Source of the DNA: Empedobacter sedimenti | GTDB taxonomy: Bacteria > Bacteroidota > Bacteroidia > Flavobacteriales > Weeksellaceae | DNA: 64,000 bases | Reading direction: 5' to 3' | NCBI RefSeq assembly: GCF_030005555.1 | Contig: NZ_JASCQG010000001.1 | Span: 186,001-250,000, forward strand | Part shown: in pieces, positions 52,267-62,279 of the stretch | Numbering within the stretch: position 1 is the stretch's first letter | Layout of the letters: each line of letters begins with the position of its first letter | The notes under the pieces: generated by a model | Seen by the model: only the letters and a program-made list of their open reading frames with translations | Told to the model about the DNA's origin: nothing | Database searches by the model: none | Made by a program: the position numbers and the translations under genes

Positions 52267-53949
52267 ATGTCTCAATATTTTCAATATTTTAAACAACCCA
52301 TTTCATCATACGAGATTCCAAAAAATCTTGATTATCCATTTTACTATGAGCCAACTGAAATTGCGAAACAAGCGTGTGAAGAGTTGCAAGAATACTTGGA
52401 AAATCAAACTGATTTTGAACATAATTTTGGTTTAGAAAATGACCTATCTTCTACACCGATTGGTAAAATGTTTGGTGTTTTAGTTGTACGAAATCAAAAG
52501 AATGAAATTGGATATTTAGCAGCAGTTTCAGGTAAGTTAGCCAATACAAATCAACACAAAATTTTTGTCCCACCTATTTTTGATATGTTGAACAAAGATG
52601 GTTTTTTTTTAGATCAAGAAGAACGTCTTAATGAAATCAATCGTGAGTTAGAATCACTGGAAAAGGATAAAAACTATCTACGTTTAAAAGAAGATTTTAT
52701 TCAATTTGAAATCGATTCTAAATCAAAAATTGAAGAAGGAAAACAACTTTTAAAGGCAAATAAAAAAGAACGAAAATTTCAAAGAGAGACAATTTCTCCT
52801 ACTTTATCTCAAGAAGAAATCCAGTTTTTTGAAGAAGATTTAGTGAAGCAAAGTTTACGTGATAAATATGAATTTAGAATGCTAAACGAACATCTTGAAC
52901 TAGAAAAAAATCAAATTGTTTCACAAATAAATGAATATGAAAGTACAATCAATTCATTAAAAGAAGAAAGGAAAAATAAATCAAATTCACTTCAAAATCA
53001 ATTATTTGACCAATATCAATTCTATAATAAGTTTAAGCAAAAAAAAAGCTTAAGAGAAATTTTTGAACAAACTGCTTTTCAACAACCTCCTGCAGCAGCT
53101 GGAGAATGTGCGGCTCCAAAATTATTTCAATATGCTTTTCAGAATGATTTAGACCCCATTTGTATGGCGGAGTTTTGGTGGGGAGATTCTCCTAAATCTG
53201 AAGTCAGAAAACACCAAAACTTCTACCCTGCTTGTACAGGTAAATGTGAACCTATTTTGGGACATATGTTACATGGAATTGAGTTGGATAAGAATCCTTT
53301 GTTACAGCAAAATGCACAAGTTGAATCGTTAGAAATCATTTATCAAGATGAAGATATTGTTGTAATAAATAAACCCGAAGAATTTCTTTCTGTTCCAGGG
53401 ATTGAGATTAAAGACTCTGTTTATTTACGCATAAAACAGCTATTCCCCAAAGCTACTGGCCCTATTATCGTTCATCGGTTAGACATGGCAACTTCTGGAA
53501 TTTTAGTTTTAGCATTAAACAAAGAAAGTCATAAACATCTTCAACAACAATTTATAAAAAGAAAAGTAAACAAGCGTTACATTGCTTTGTTAGACGGTAA
53601 TGTTGAGCAAAATGAAGGAATGATTGATCTTCCTTTACGTGTTGATTTAGATGATCGTCCAAGGCAAATGGTTTGTTATGAGCACGGAAAATCTTCTCGC
53701 ACTCGTTATGAAGTAATTAAACGAAAAGATAACAAAACATTGATTCATTTTTACCCGATTACTGGACGAACACATCAATTGAGAATGCATGCTTCACATA
53801 TATTGGGTCTGAATACTCCAATTATTGGTGATGATTTATACGGAACTAAAGCAAATAGATTGCATTTACATGCCGAATATTTGGATTTTATACATCCTAC
53901 GACAAAAGAATTGATGAAATTTCAGGTCGAAGCAAATTTTAATCTCTAA
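52267..53949 (+). CDS. RluA-family pseudouridine synthase with long cysteine-containing N-terminal domain
   Basis: 560 aa, more than double a bare RluA catalytic domain. Residues about 325-560 are the synthase: HRLDMATSGILVLA with catalytic Asp406, then the RYIALLDG and GRTHQLRMH motifs. The first 320 residues hold a glutamate/lysine-rich coiled coil (about 120-260) and a block GECAAPK (279-285) with later Cys323 and Cys327 in YPACTGKCEPIL, which looks like a metal or Fe-S-type site. Likely modifies rRNA or tRNA uridine. ATG 52267 is preferred by promoter position; 52249 is possible. Confidence 0.88.
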   Translation: MSQYFQYFKQPISSYEIPKNLDYPFYYEPTEIAKQACEELQEYLENQTDFEHNFGLENDLSSTPIGKMFGVLVVRNQKNEIGYLAAVSGKLANTNQHKIFVPPIFDMLNKDGFFLDQEERLNEINRELESLEKDKNYLRLKEDFIQFEIDSKSKIEEGKQLLKANKKERKFQRETISPTLSQEEIQFFEEDLVKQSLRDKYEFRMLNEHLELEKNQIVSQINEYESTINSLKEERKNKSNSLQNQLFDQYQFYNKFKQKKSLREIFEQTAFQQPPAAAGECAAPKLFQYAFQNDLDPICMAEFWWGDSPKSEVRKHQNFYPACTGKCEPILGHMLHGIELDKNPLLQQNAQVESLEIIYQDEDIVVINKPEEFLSVPGIEIKDSVYLRIKQLFPKATGPIIVHRLDMATSGILVLALNKESHKHLQQQFIKRKVNKRYIALLDGNVEQNEGMIDLPLRVDLDDRPRQMVCYEHGKSSRTRYEVIKRKDNKTLIHFYPITGRTHQLRMHASHILGLNTPIIGDDLYGTKANRLHLHAEYLDFIHPTTKELMKFQVEANFNL

Positions 53950-53970
53950 TTTTACAGCAGAATATATACA

Positions 53971-54324
53971 ATGGAAGAAAAACAATTGACGATAAGAGAA
54001 GTCATATATCGCGATATGCATACGCTTGTAATGGCTAAATTACATAATGGAGAAAATATTTCGATTAATGATTTGATTGATATATCATCTTATTTAGCTG
54101 CAAGTTTATTTCGTCAACGATGGAAACTGAAAGGAGAATTAACAGAAGAGGAAGTAAACATTGTTTTAGGTAATATTGGTGATTTTTGCAACGAACATTT
54201 TGGCGAGTATTTTACGCAAGAAGATTTTGATAAAATTGTAAAAATTTCTCAATTATTATTACAAAAACCTACTTTTGATAATGATTCAGAAGAATTTTTT
54301 GATCAAATTATAAAAAGCAAATAA
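53971..54324 (+). CDS. Hypothetical cytoplasmic protein downstream of the RluA-like gene
   Basis: 117 aa, all-alpha, acidic. Helices with LIDISSYLAASLFRQRW and ITEDDFDKIVK-type repeats. No family recognised. It follows the RluA gene by 21 bases and shares its terminator, so it is probably co-transcribed. Confidence 0.65.
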   Translation: MEEKQLTIREVIYRDMHTLVMAKLHNGENISINDLIDISSYLAASLFRQRWKLKGELTEEEVNIVLGNIGDFCNEHFGEYFTQEDFDKIVKISQLLLQKPTFDNDSEEFFDQIIKSK

Positions 54325-54334
54325 TTATACTCAT

Positions 54335-54366
54335 AAAAAAACCTCCAAAATTTTGGAGGTTTTTTT
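54335..54366. terminator. Bidirectional terminator before the multidrug RND operon
   Basis: Palindrome of about 16-bp arms, AAAAAAACCTCCAAA / TTTGGAGGTTTTTTT, between two convergent genes. Confidence 0.88.
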
Positions 54367-54382
54367 GTTTATGTCAAATCGC

Positions 54383-55789
54383 TTATTGCCATCCTCCACC
54401 TACAGCACGATACAACTCGACCATAGATGTTAACGATGATAATTTAGCATTTACTACATTCAATTCAGCATTAAGACCATTATCTCTCGCTGTAATTACT
54501 TCTAAATAATTTGCCATACCATAGTTTAACAATTCTTCAGAATTTGAAATTGCTTGATTGTATAACAAATATTCTTTTTGTTTATAATCTGCTTTCTTTA
54601 CAGCTGCATCATACGTATAAAGCGCATCTGAAACTTCTTTACTCGCATTCAAAATTTTGCTTTTATATGTAATCAAAGCCTTTTCTTGATTAGCTAAAGC
54701 AACTTCTTTTTGTGTACGTATTTTACGCTGTTGTAACAAGGGCTGTGTAAGACCACCGATTACAGTTGCAAAAATAGATTGAGCACTAAACAATTTATCA
54801 ATATCAATACCTTGTACACCTCCTGTTGCAGAAATTGTTAAAGACGGATAGAAACTTGCATTAGCAACGTTTACATTCTCAAAAGCATTCATCAAACCAA
54901 ACTCAGCAGCTTTGATATCAGGACGATTTTCTAATAATTGAGCTGGAACACCAACTGATAATTTAGAATTGATATTTTGAGCACTTAAAGTAGAACGACT
55001 AATTGATTGAGGATTACTTCCTAATAAAACACTTAAAACGTTCTCATTCAATTTAATTCCATTCTCAACATCAACCAATAATGATTTAACATTGTATAAC
55101 TGAGCTTCTGTTTGATTAACAGCAACTTCCGTGACATTTCCTGCTTCTTTAAGCGCTTTAGTTGTTTCTAAACTTTGTTCGCGGTTGATTAAGGTTTTGT
55201 CTAAGATAATTTTTTGCTCATCCAAGGCTAATAAATTATAGTAAGCATTTGCAATAGATGCAACAATTTGCGTTTTTACTGCTTTGTGCGCCTCTATTGT
55301 TTGCAAATATGTAGCAGCCGAAGCTCTTTGATTACTTCTAATTTTGCCCCAAATATCTGCTTCCCAGCTTAAGTTACCAGAAACTTCGTATTGACTTTGA
55401 CTTCTATCAGTCATCATTGCACCAAATGGTGTATTACGAGAACTTTCTGAAAATGTATATTTTGGTCCAACAGATAAAGTTGGTAAATAGCCTGCTTTAC
55501 CTTGCTTTGCATACGCCTCAGCGACTGCAATATTTTGCAGTGCCGAGCGAATGTCTAAATTATTTTGTAAACCTTGATTAATCAAAGCTTGTAATTGACC
55601 ATCTGTAAAAATTTGCTTGTAAGATACAGTTGCTACAGTAGCACTATCTTTCGCTATAACATCTGTTCTGAAATTAGCTTCATTTACAACAGCTTCTGGG
55701 CGATTGTAATCTTTTGCTACAAAACAAGACTGAACAGCAAATAAACCAGCCGCAATTAAAGTAATATTAAATATTCTGTACTTTTTCAT
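54383..55789 (-). CDS. NodT/OprM-family outer-membrane efflux lipoprotein
   Basis: 468 aa outer-membrane factor. Lipobox AVQSC (Cys22), then two tandem OEP repeats with coiled-coil helices; the first repeat ends LLENRPDIKAAEF. It forms the trimeric exit channel for the RND pump encoded just upstream (two-base gap). Last gene of the four-gene operon. Confidence 0.92.
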   Translation of the reverse strand: MKKYRIFNITLIAAGLFAVQSCFVAKDYNRPEAVVNEANFRTDVIAKDSATVATVSYKQIFTDGQLQALINQGLQNNLDIRSALQNIAVAEAYAKQGKAGYLPTLSVGPKYTFSESSRNTPFGAMMTDRSQSQYEVSGNLSWEADIWGKIRSNQRASAATYLQTIEAHKAVKTQIVASIANAYYNLLALDEQKIILDKTLINREQSLETTKALKEAGNVTEVAVNQTEAQLYNVKSLLVDVENGIKLNENVLSVLLGSNPQSISRSTLSAQNINSKLSVGVPAQLLENRPDIKAAEFGLMNAFENVNVANASFYPSLTISATGGVQGIDIDKLFSAQSIFATVIGGLTQPLLQQRKIRTQKEVALANQEKALITYKSKILNASKEVSDALYTYDAAVKKADYKQKEYLLYNQAISNSEELLNYGMANYLEVITARDNGLNAELNVVNAKLSSLTSMVELYRAVGGGWQ

Positions 55790-55791
55790 AA

Positions 55792-58700
55792 TTAGATTGA
55801 TTTATTATGTTCAACTTCTTCTTGTGGACGATCAAATTTCATTGGTTTAATTTTTTCTTGAATTGTTTGGAAAACAACAAACAATACTGGAATAACAAAT
55901 AATCCTAAAACTGTACCAATTAACAATCCAAATGCAGCTCCTGTTGCTACAGAACGGTTACCTGCAGAAGAAACTCCCGTTGCAAATACCAATGGCATCA
56001 AACCTAAAATAAAAGCAAAAGATGTCATCAAAATTGGACGTAAACGAGCTTTAGCTCCATCAACAGCAGCTTGAACAATTGTCATTCCATGTGCACGTCT
56101 TTGTAAAGCGAACTCTACAATCAGAATGGCATTCTTGGCCAATAAACCAACCAACATGACTAAGGCAATCTGGAAATAAATATTGTTTTCTAATCCTGCA
56201 ATCCATTGAGAGAAATATGCTCCCATCATACCACAAGGTACTGATAACAATACAGCTAATGGTAAAACATAAGATTCATATTGTGCAGATAAAATAAAGT
56301 AAACAAACACAATACATAAAGCAAAAATCATTGCTGTTTGCGAACCAGAGTTAATCTCTTCACGTGTTAAACCTGTAAAGTCTGTTCCGTATGAGCTAGA
56401 TAATGTTTGCTCAGAAACTTGGTTAATTGCAGCAATCGCATCACCCGTAGAATAACCTGGTTTTACAGCTCCTGTAATATTAGCAGATGTAAACAAGTTG
56501 AAACGGTTAACAGAGTTAGGACCATAAACACGCTCTAAAGTAACAAACTGAGAAACTGGTGTCATAGCTCCTGTAGCTGTTTTTACAAACATTTTGTTTA
56601 AACTCATTTCGTTAATACGATCGTCTGGTGAAGACTGAATGTACACACGATATTGTTTACCAAAACGCGTAAAATCTGCTGCGTATAATCCTCCAATATA
56701 ACCTTGTAAAGTAGAGAAGATAGAACTAACTGAAACTCCTGCTTGTTTTGCTCTTTCGATGTTTACATTAATCTCATATTGAGGGAAATTCGTATTTAAC
56801 GATGTTTGCGCATACTGAATTTCTGGACGTTGCATTAATGCACCAATGTATTCTTTTGCTACTTTATCAAAATCCGTAATTTCTCCTCCTGATTTATCTA
56901 ATAATTTTAACTCAAAACCAGATGACATACCAAAACCAGGAATTGCTGGTGGTTGGAAGAAAATCATTTGTGCATCAGGAATTGTTGCTGCTGCACCAAA
57001 TAATTGTCCTGTAATTGCTTGTACTGATAAATCTGGAGTTGTACGCTCTTCGAAAGGTTTCAATTTAACGAACATCATACCATAGTTAGATCCAGCACCA
57101 GAAATAATAGAGTTACCAGAAATAATCGTTGCTTTATCAATTCCAGGAATCTTAGCAATTTTTTTCTGAAATTCTCTTTCTACTTCATACACACGGTCCA
57201 TAGAAGCACCAGCTGGTAATTCAATATTACCGATGATAAATCCATTATCCTCTGCAGGTACAAATCCAGTTGGCATTACTTTACCTATTCCCCAAATTCC
57301 TACTCCACTTAAAATAATAAGTAAGAAAGAAATCCATTTATGTTTAACTAAGAATTTGAAAGAGTTACCATATTTATGAGTCATTCTATCAAATGCAGCA
57401 TTAAATGCATCAAAGAAACGTTGAATAAAATTACGTTTTTGTTCACCTTCTTGATGTGGTTTTAAGAATAAAGCACATAAGGCTGGTGATAATGTTAAGG
57501 CATTTAAAGCAGAAATTAAAATGGCTACGATCAACGTAATACCAAACTGTTTATAGAAAACTCCGGTTGGACCTGCAATAAATGTCACTGGAACGAATAC
57601 CGCACACATTACTAAGGTAATCGAAACGATAGCTCCAGAAATTTCATCCATCGCATTTTTAGTAGCGTCCATAGGAGTTTCATGATGCGATTCCATTCGG
57701 GCATGCACCGCTTCCACTACAACAATGGCATCATCCACCACAATACCAATGGCGAGCACTAAGGCAAATAACGTTAATAAGTTTAACGAGAATCCTGCCA
57801 AATTAAGGAAGAAGAATGTACCAATAATAGATACAGGAACGGCAATTAATGGAACTAATGTAGAACGGAAATCTTGTAAGAAAATATATACTACAATAAA
57901 TACCAAAATAAATGCCTCGATCATTGTATGAACAACTTTCTCGATAGATGCATCTAAGAATGTATTTGTATCCATTAAGATAGTATAAGAAACACCATCT
58001 GGTAACTGAGATTCAGCTTTCTTTAATTCTTCTCTTAAATTTACAATAATCTCTTGCGCATTAGAACCTGGTGTTTGATAAACAGCAAATACAGCTGAAG
58101 GATCTCCATTCATAGAAGAACGACCAGCGTAAGATTGTGCTCCAAACTCTACATTCGCAACATCTTTTAATCTTAAAACTTGTCCATTTGGCAAAGATTT
58201 AATTACGATATTACGGTATTGATCTTCTGTTTTATAACGTCCAGAATAAGTTATTGTATATTGGAATGATTGTCCTGAGTTGTCTCCTAACGATCCGGCT
58301 GCAGCTTCAAGAGATTCTTGAGATAATGCAGCTGAAACATCTGAAGGTATCAAACCATAACTCGCCATACGAGATGGATCTAGCCAAATACGCATAGAAT
58401 AAGTCATCGCACCAAAAACAGTTGCATCCCCTACACCATTTACACGTTTTAACGCTGGTATAATATTGATATTCAGATAATTTTGTAAGAATATCTCATC
58501 ATACTTAGGATTAGTAGAATAAAACGACGTAAACATCAAGGCAGATGTTTGTTGTTTTTGTGTTACAACCCCAGAACGTGTTACCTCTGCAGGCAATAAA
58601 GGTGTAGCACGAGCAACACGATTTTGTACGTTTACTTGCGCAATATCCCCATCAACTCCGGGTTTAAAAATAACGTCGATAGATGCAGAACCATTGTTAG

Positions 58701-58947
58701 AAGCTGTAGACTGAATATAATCCATCCCTTCAACTCCATTCACTTGTTCTTCTATCGGAATAATAACAGACTCCATTACTGTTTTGGCATTTGCTCCAGG
58801 ATATGAAGCAGAAATCTTAACAGTTGAGGGAGCAATGTCTGGATATTGAGTAACCGGAAGCGCAGTAAGCCCCAGTATACCCAATATAAGTATAAGTATA
58901 GAAATTACCGTAGATAATACGGGTCTTTCAATAAATGTTTTTAACAT
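55792..58947 (-). CDS. HAE1-family multidrug RND efflux permease (AcrB/MexB-like)
   Basis: 1051 aa inner-membrane pump with 12 helices and two large periplasmic loops. HAE1 features: helix 4 LAIGIVVDDAIVVVEAVHARME with the two essential Asp residues, and Lys in helix 10. It exports organic drugs or solvents by proton antiport together with the adaptor (13-base gap) and the OMF (two-base gap). Confidence 0.95.
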   Translation of the reverse strand: MLKTFIERPVLSTVISILILILGILGLTALPVTQYPDIAPSTVKISASYPGANAKTVMESVIIPIEEQVNGVEGMDYIQSTASNNGSASIDVIFKPGVDGDIAQVNVQNRVARATPLLPAEVTRSGVVTQKQQTSALMFTSFYSTNPKYDEIFLQNYLNINIIPALKRVNGVGDATVFGAMTYSMRIWLDPSRMASYGLIPSDVSAALSQESLEAAAGSLGDNSGQSFQYTITYSGRYKTEDQYRNIVIKSLPNGQVLRLKDVANVEFGAQSYAGRSSMNGDPSAVFAVYQTPGSNAQEIIVNLREELKKAESQLPDGVSYTILMDTNTFLDASIEKVVHTMIEAFILVFIVVYIFLQDFRSTLVPLIAVPVSIIGTFFFLNLAGFSLNLLTLFALVLAIGIVVDDAIVVVEAVHARMESHHETPMDATKNAMDEISGAIVSITLVMCAVFVPVTFIAGPTGVFYKQFGITLIVAILISALNALTLSPALCALFLKPHQEGEQKRNFIQRFFDAFNAAFDRMTHKYGNSFKFLVKHKWISFLLIILSGVGIWGIGKVMPTGFVPAEDNGFIIGNIELPAGASMDRVYEVEREFQKKIAKIPGIDKATIISGNSIISGAGSNYGMMFVKLKPFEERTTPDLSVQAITGQLFGAAATIPDAQMIFFQPPAIPGFGMSSGFELKLLDKSGGEITDFDKVAKEYIGALMQRPEIQYAQTSLNTNFPQYEINVNIERAKQAGVSVSSIFSTLQGYIGGLYAADFTRFGKQYRVYIQSSPDDRINEMSLNKMFVKTATGAMTPVSQFVTLERVYGPNSVNRFNLFTSANITGAVKPGYSTGDAIAAINQVSEQTLSSSYGTDFTGLTREEINSGSQTAMIFALCIVFVYFILSAQYESYVLPLAVLLSVPCGMMGAYFSQWIAGLENNIYFQIALVMLVGLLAKNAILIVEFALQRRAHGMTIVQAAVDGAKARLRPILMTSFAFILGLMPLVFATGVSSAGNRSVATGAAFGLLIGTVLGLFVIPVLFVVFQTIQEKIKPMKFDRPQEEVEHNKSI

Positions 58948-58959
58948 ATCTCTTTACAA

Positions 58960-60198
58960 TTAAAAAATTGGTTTAGTAGAATTTACAATAGAATCAAAGT
59001 TTGCTGGTGTTGGTTTAACAGCTGTTTTATCTCTTAATTTACCTACACCTTGTGCTACTACTTTATCTCCTTTCTTCACTCCTTCTTTTACAACAGCCAT
59101 ATTACCAGATCTTTCTACAACAGTAATTGGTGTTGCGTAAGCAGTATCTTTTGTTACTTTGTACACATAAGTTAAACCTTGTTGCTCAAAAGTAGCAGCT
59201 TCTGGTACAACCAATACATCAACAAATGTTTTAGGAACACGAATACGACCAGAGTTTCCGTTTGCTAAAATTTTAGCAGGATTATTGAACGTTACACGGA
59301 AATCAATTGTTCCTGTTGTTGGATTAATTTGCCCTGTAACAGTCTGAATTTTTCCTTTTTCAGGATAAATATCTCCATTTGCTAAAACCAATTCTACTGG
59401 TGGAATTTTATTTAATTTTTCCTTTAATGTCGTACCCTCAGATTTCGAAATGAAATTTAAATACTCTTTCTCATTCATTGAGAAATAAGCATATACTCTA
59501 CTTGTATTAGAAACTGTTGTAATTGCAATTTGATCTGTAGGACCAACTAATGTTCCTTGACGAGAATTAATTGCACCAACAACTCCACTAATAGGGGCAC
59601 GAACTACAGAATAATCTACATTAGCTTGTGCTCCTTTATAACTTGCTTGCGCTTGAGAAACACCAGCTTGCGCCTGAGATTTAGCAGCAACAGCTTGATT
59701 ATAACTAGCTTGAGCTCTAGCTAAATTTGCTTTTGCTGTTTCTAATTGTACATTACTAATAATATTTTTTTGTACTAACGGAGTTAATTTATTCACTTCT
59801 ACCTGAGCTGCTTGTACTGCTGCTTGCGCTGCACTTACATTTGCCTGAGCTGCCTTTACATTAGCTTGTGCTGCCCCAACTCCAGATTTTAATGCATCTG
59901 CATTTTGTGTTAATACATTTGTTTCTAATTTGAATAAAGGTTGACCAGCTTGTACATACTGACCTTCATCAACATAAACTTCTGTAATGTAACCTTGTAT
60001 CTTAGCACGAACATCGTTATTTACAACTCCTTCAATATTTGTAGGATACTCATCATAACTTGTTACCACTTTTGTAGGTACATCAACTACCGGATACGGA
60101 GCTGGACCTTGTGCTTGTTGTGCTGCATTGTCCTTTTTACCACAAGAACTTAGCGCCACAGCTAAAGCACCAACCATTATAACGTTAACGTTTTTCAT
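58960..60198 (-). CDS. RND efflux periplasmic adaptor lipoprotein (AcrA/MexA-like)
   Basis: 412 aa. Lipobox ALSSC (Cys19). Lipoyl halves (IQGYITEVYVDEGQYVQAGQPL and VVRAPISGVVGA), an unusually alanine/glutamine-rich helical hairpin (repeats of AAQANV and AQAGVSQAQAS) and a beta-barrel part. It links the HAE1 pump to the OMF. It starts 7 bases after the regulator stop. Confidence 0.94.
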   Translation of the reverse strand: MKNVNVIMVGALAVALSSCGKKDNAAQQAQGPAPYPVVDVPTKVVTSYDEYPTNIEGVVNNDVRAKIQGYITEVYVDEGQYVQAGQPLFKLETNVLTQNADALKSGVGAAQANVKAAQANVSAAQAAVQAAQVEVNKLTPLVQKNIISNVQLETAKANLARAQASYNQAVAAKSQAQAGVSQAQASYKGAQANVDYSVVRAPISGVVGAINSRQGTLVGPTDQIAITTVSNTSRVYAYFSMNEKEYLNFISKSEGTTLKEKLNKIPPVELVLANGDIYPEKGKIQTVTGQINPTTGTIDFRVTFNNPAKILANGNSGRIRVPKTFVDVLVVPEAATFEQQGLTYVYKVTKDTAYATPITVVERSGNMAVVKEGVKKGDKVVAQGVGKLRDKTAVKPTPANFDSIVNSTKPIF

Positions 60199-60205
60199 AT
60201 TACTT

Positions 60206-60700
60206 TTACTTATTATCTAGTTGAATTTTGTTAATTTTTTGAATTGTTTCTTCTAATAATTGCTTTGTTTGACTCAAATGATCCAAATAAATATCAATCA
60301 CTCTATTTTCCACATTCTTAGAAAGTGTATTATTTTTAGCTTTATGATCTTTTATTCTATTCGTAAAGACAATGTCTTGAGAAATCATTTCAAATAAAAA
60401 ATCTAACTTTTCGGTTAAATAATTAAAATTCAACCTAAAATATCTTTTTCGAGAGTTTATCTTATTGATATACTCAATATGTTTCATGGACAGTAAATAG
60501 TTAATCGAATTTGATAAAGAACTTTTACTTACATTGAAAACCTCAAGAAGCTCTTCAAACGTAAATCCTTCTTCACTTGATTCTAAAACCATGTAAGCTT
60601 GCAACTTTGCAGTTAATGGCGGAAACTTATACGTTTTTTCCAAGAATGCGCTAAAACTGCAAAAAAGGTCATTGTTTGACGCTTCATTTTCTATATTCAT
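60206..60700 (-). CDS. GbsR/MarR-type transcriptional regulator of the RND operon
   Basis: 164 aa winged-helix protein: FTFEELLEVFNVSKSSLSNSINYLLSMKHIEYI is the HTH, with a wing at SRKRYFRLN and a C-terminal dimer helix. It is the first gene of the efflux operon; a 9-bp inverted repeat next to its -7 box suggests it represses its own operon until an efflux substrate is sensed. Confidence 0.9.
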   Translation of the reverse strand: MNIENEASNNDLFCSFSAFLEKTYKFPPLTAKLQAYMVLESSEEGFTFEELLEVFNVSKSSLSNSINYLLSMKHIEYINKINSRKRYFRLNFNYLTEKLDFLFEMISQDIVFTNRIKDHKAKNNTLSKNVENRVIDIYLDHLSQTKQLLEETIQKINKIQLDNK

Positions 60701-60727
60701 AATTGTGTTAAGCTATTTAAAACGTTG

Positions 60728-60767
60728 CAAATATAGCACAGTTAGTTCGGTTTTTACAGAACTAACT
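60728..60767 (-). promoter_or_regulatory. Operator-promoter of the multidrug RND operon
   Basis: Minus-strand TATATTTG (60728-60735) with a perfect inverted repeat AGTTAGTTC / GAACTAACT (60740-60748 and 60759-60767, 10-base spacer) directly behind it, in the -7 to -33 spacer. A related direct repeat TTTTACAGAACTAAC / TTTTACAGACTTAAC continues to 60788. Likely site for the GbsR/MarR protein. Confidence 0.65.
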
Positions 60768-60900
60768 ATATTATTTTACAGACTTAACAATAAATTAAAC
60801 TTATAACCCTCAATCGTTAAATATTTCTTAATTGAATTAAAATCATCAAAAATTAAACCAAACAAACCTCATAATAAATTGATAACGATAATACTAAAAC

Positions 60901-60925
60901 AAAAAACTCATCTTAAAAAGATGAG
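60901..60925 (-). terminator. Terminator overlapping the 60913 gene stop
   Basis: 8-bp stem CTCATCTT / AAGATGAG with AAA loop, T run on the minus strand; the last codons and the stop form part of the stem. Confidence 0.7.
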
Positions 60926-61491
60926 CTATTCAATATAAGTTCAGATTTTAATGGCGTTAGTAATAAAAAATCGTCAATAGATTTTACATCCTCATAATAA
61001 TCGGATTGTAAATCTTCATGAAACTTACTAAACAAAGTGCGAAGCATTTTTAATCTCCCAGCTTGATACTTATACAGTTTTTCTGCATTATCTCCTGTTG
61101 TATATTCTGTAAATAAGAAAGGAAAACGATTAAAAGATTCGTGTAAAATATATTTTCTTAATTCAAATTCTGATGTTTTATCTTTTGTAATCTGTACATG
61201 ATAATTAACAATTCCACTCATTGATTTAAGACACAATAGTAATTGACGATGGCTTCTTGTTATATTAACTTGATTAATTAAATGACGAGATTTAACAAAT
61301 TGAATATCAATTTTTTCAAACACTTTTTTTGTTCGATCAATTAAATCATTTTCATCTTCTAATAACTGAAAATGAAGATGCTCTACCAACGTATCGTCCT
61401 TGTTTATTAATCGCAACAACAGCTTATCTTTTTCCTTAATAGGTAAATCTAAAATTGCAGATTTCAACTCTGGCACATCCTTCAAATTCAT
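60913..61491 (-). CDS. Hypothetical cytoplasmic protein
   Basis: 192 aa, helical, no membrane segment. Begins MNLKDVPELKSAILDLP and continues as a charged helical protein; shows histidines and lysines but no motif I know. It lies upstream of the RND regulator with its own terminator, and may be unrelated to the efflux genes. Confidence 0.65.
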   Translation of the reverse strand: MNLKDVPELKSAILDLPIKEKDKLLLRLINKDDTLVEHLHFQLLEDENDLIDRTKKVFEKIDIQFVKSRHLINQVNITRSHRQLLLCLKSMSGIVNYHVQITKDKTSEFELRKYILHESFNRFPFLFTEYTTGDNAEKLYKYQAGRLKMLRTLFSKFHEDLQSDYYEDVKSIDDFLLLTPLKSELILNSSSF

Positions 61492-61592
61492 GTGATATTT
61501 GTTTACTATTATTTTATGCTCTAAAATACAAAATAATTCTAAAAATTAAACTCAACAAAATAATGTATATTCGAGAACAATTTACAACTAAC

Positions 61593-62198
61593 ATGACTAA
61601 AACACTCAAAATTTATAGTATATTTTCTATCAGCTTGATTGTAATTTTATCATTACTCAATTATATAGATTTAAACATCAAAGGTGATTATACTTACATA
61701 CTACTTGCCTGGTTTTGGATTTTCTTTACTTTTTATATTATCATTACAAATTGGAAATTAATTTATGTAAAGATTTATGCGATTGTTCTCGCATTTTTGA
61801 TTTTTTTGAGCATTTTACCAATGGCAATTCCATTTTTGGCGATTGTTAGTTTTTTGACAAATAGTAATGTAATTCAAAAAGTTCCGATTAATAACGAGTA
61901 TAAAATTGAATTACAAAAGCAAGTTCTCGGAATGGAACGTGTCTATATTTATAAAACGACTTCGAAATTTTTGGTTTTAGAAAAAACTGAAAATCTTTGT
62001 CGTCCCGATTATTTAAGCGTTTTAGGTGAAGTTTTGAATATGAATGAAGATCATGAAAATTTGTATGAATTAAAAGATTCTCCTATACAACACGCCAAAT
62101 TAATTTCAATAAACCAGGATAGTATTGGAATTGAATATCAAATTCTGAACAAGAAAAAAATCGTTTATCATCATCTAAAAGAAGACTATGGATATTAA
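61593..62198 (+). CDS. Hypothetical membrane protein with C-terminal soluble domain
   Basis: 201 aa from the ATG at 61593 (an ATG at 61563 is possible; a TTG further up overlaps the divergent gene and is rejected). Three N-terminal helices (about 8-25, 33-53, 58-85), then a soluble beta-rich region with CRPDYLSVLGEVLNM. No family recognised. Confidence 0.65.
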   Translation: MTKTLKIYSIFSISLIVILSLLNYIDLNIKGDYTYILLAWFWIFFTFYIIITNWKLIYVKIYAIVLAFLIFLSILPMAIPFLAIVSFLTNSNVIQKVPINNEYKIELQKQVLGMERVYIYKTTSKFLVLEKTENLCRPDYLSVLGEVLNMNEDHENLYELKDSPIQHAKLISINQDSIGIEYQILNKKKIVYHHLKEDYGY

Positions 62199-62247
62199 AT
62201 AATTGATATGAATGTATATTTAATCCGTATTCGTCATTAATAATGAT

Positions 62248-62255
62248 TACTTTTG
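62248..62255 (+). promoter_or_regulatory. -7 element of the J-domain/KTSC gene
   Basis: TACTTTTG; its final TTG is the alternative start codon of a longer frame, which is therefore rejected in favour of the ATG at 62280. Confidence 0.55.
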
Positions 62256-62279
62256 CACTCCGAAAATAGGATTATAATT

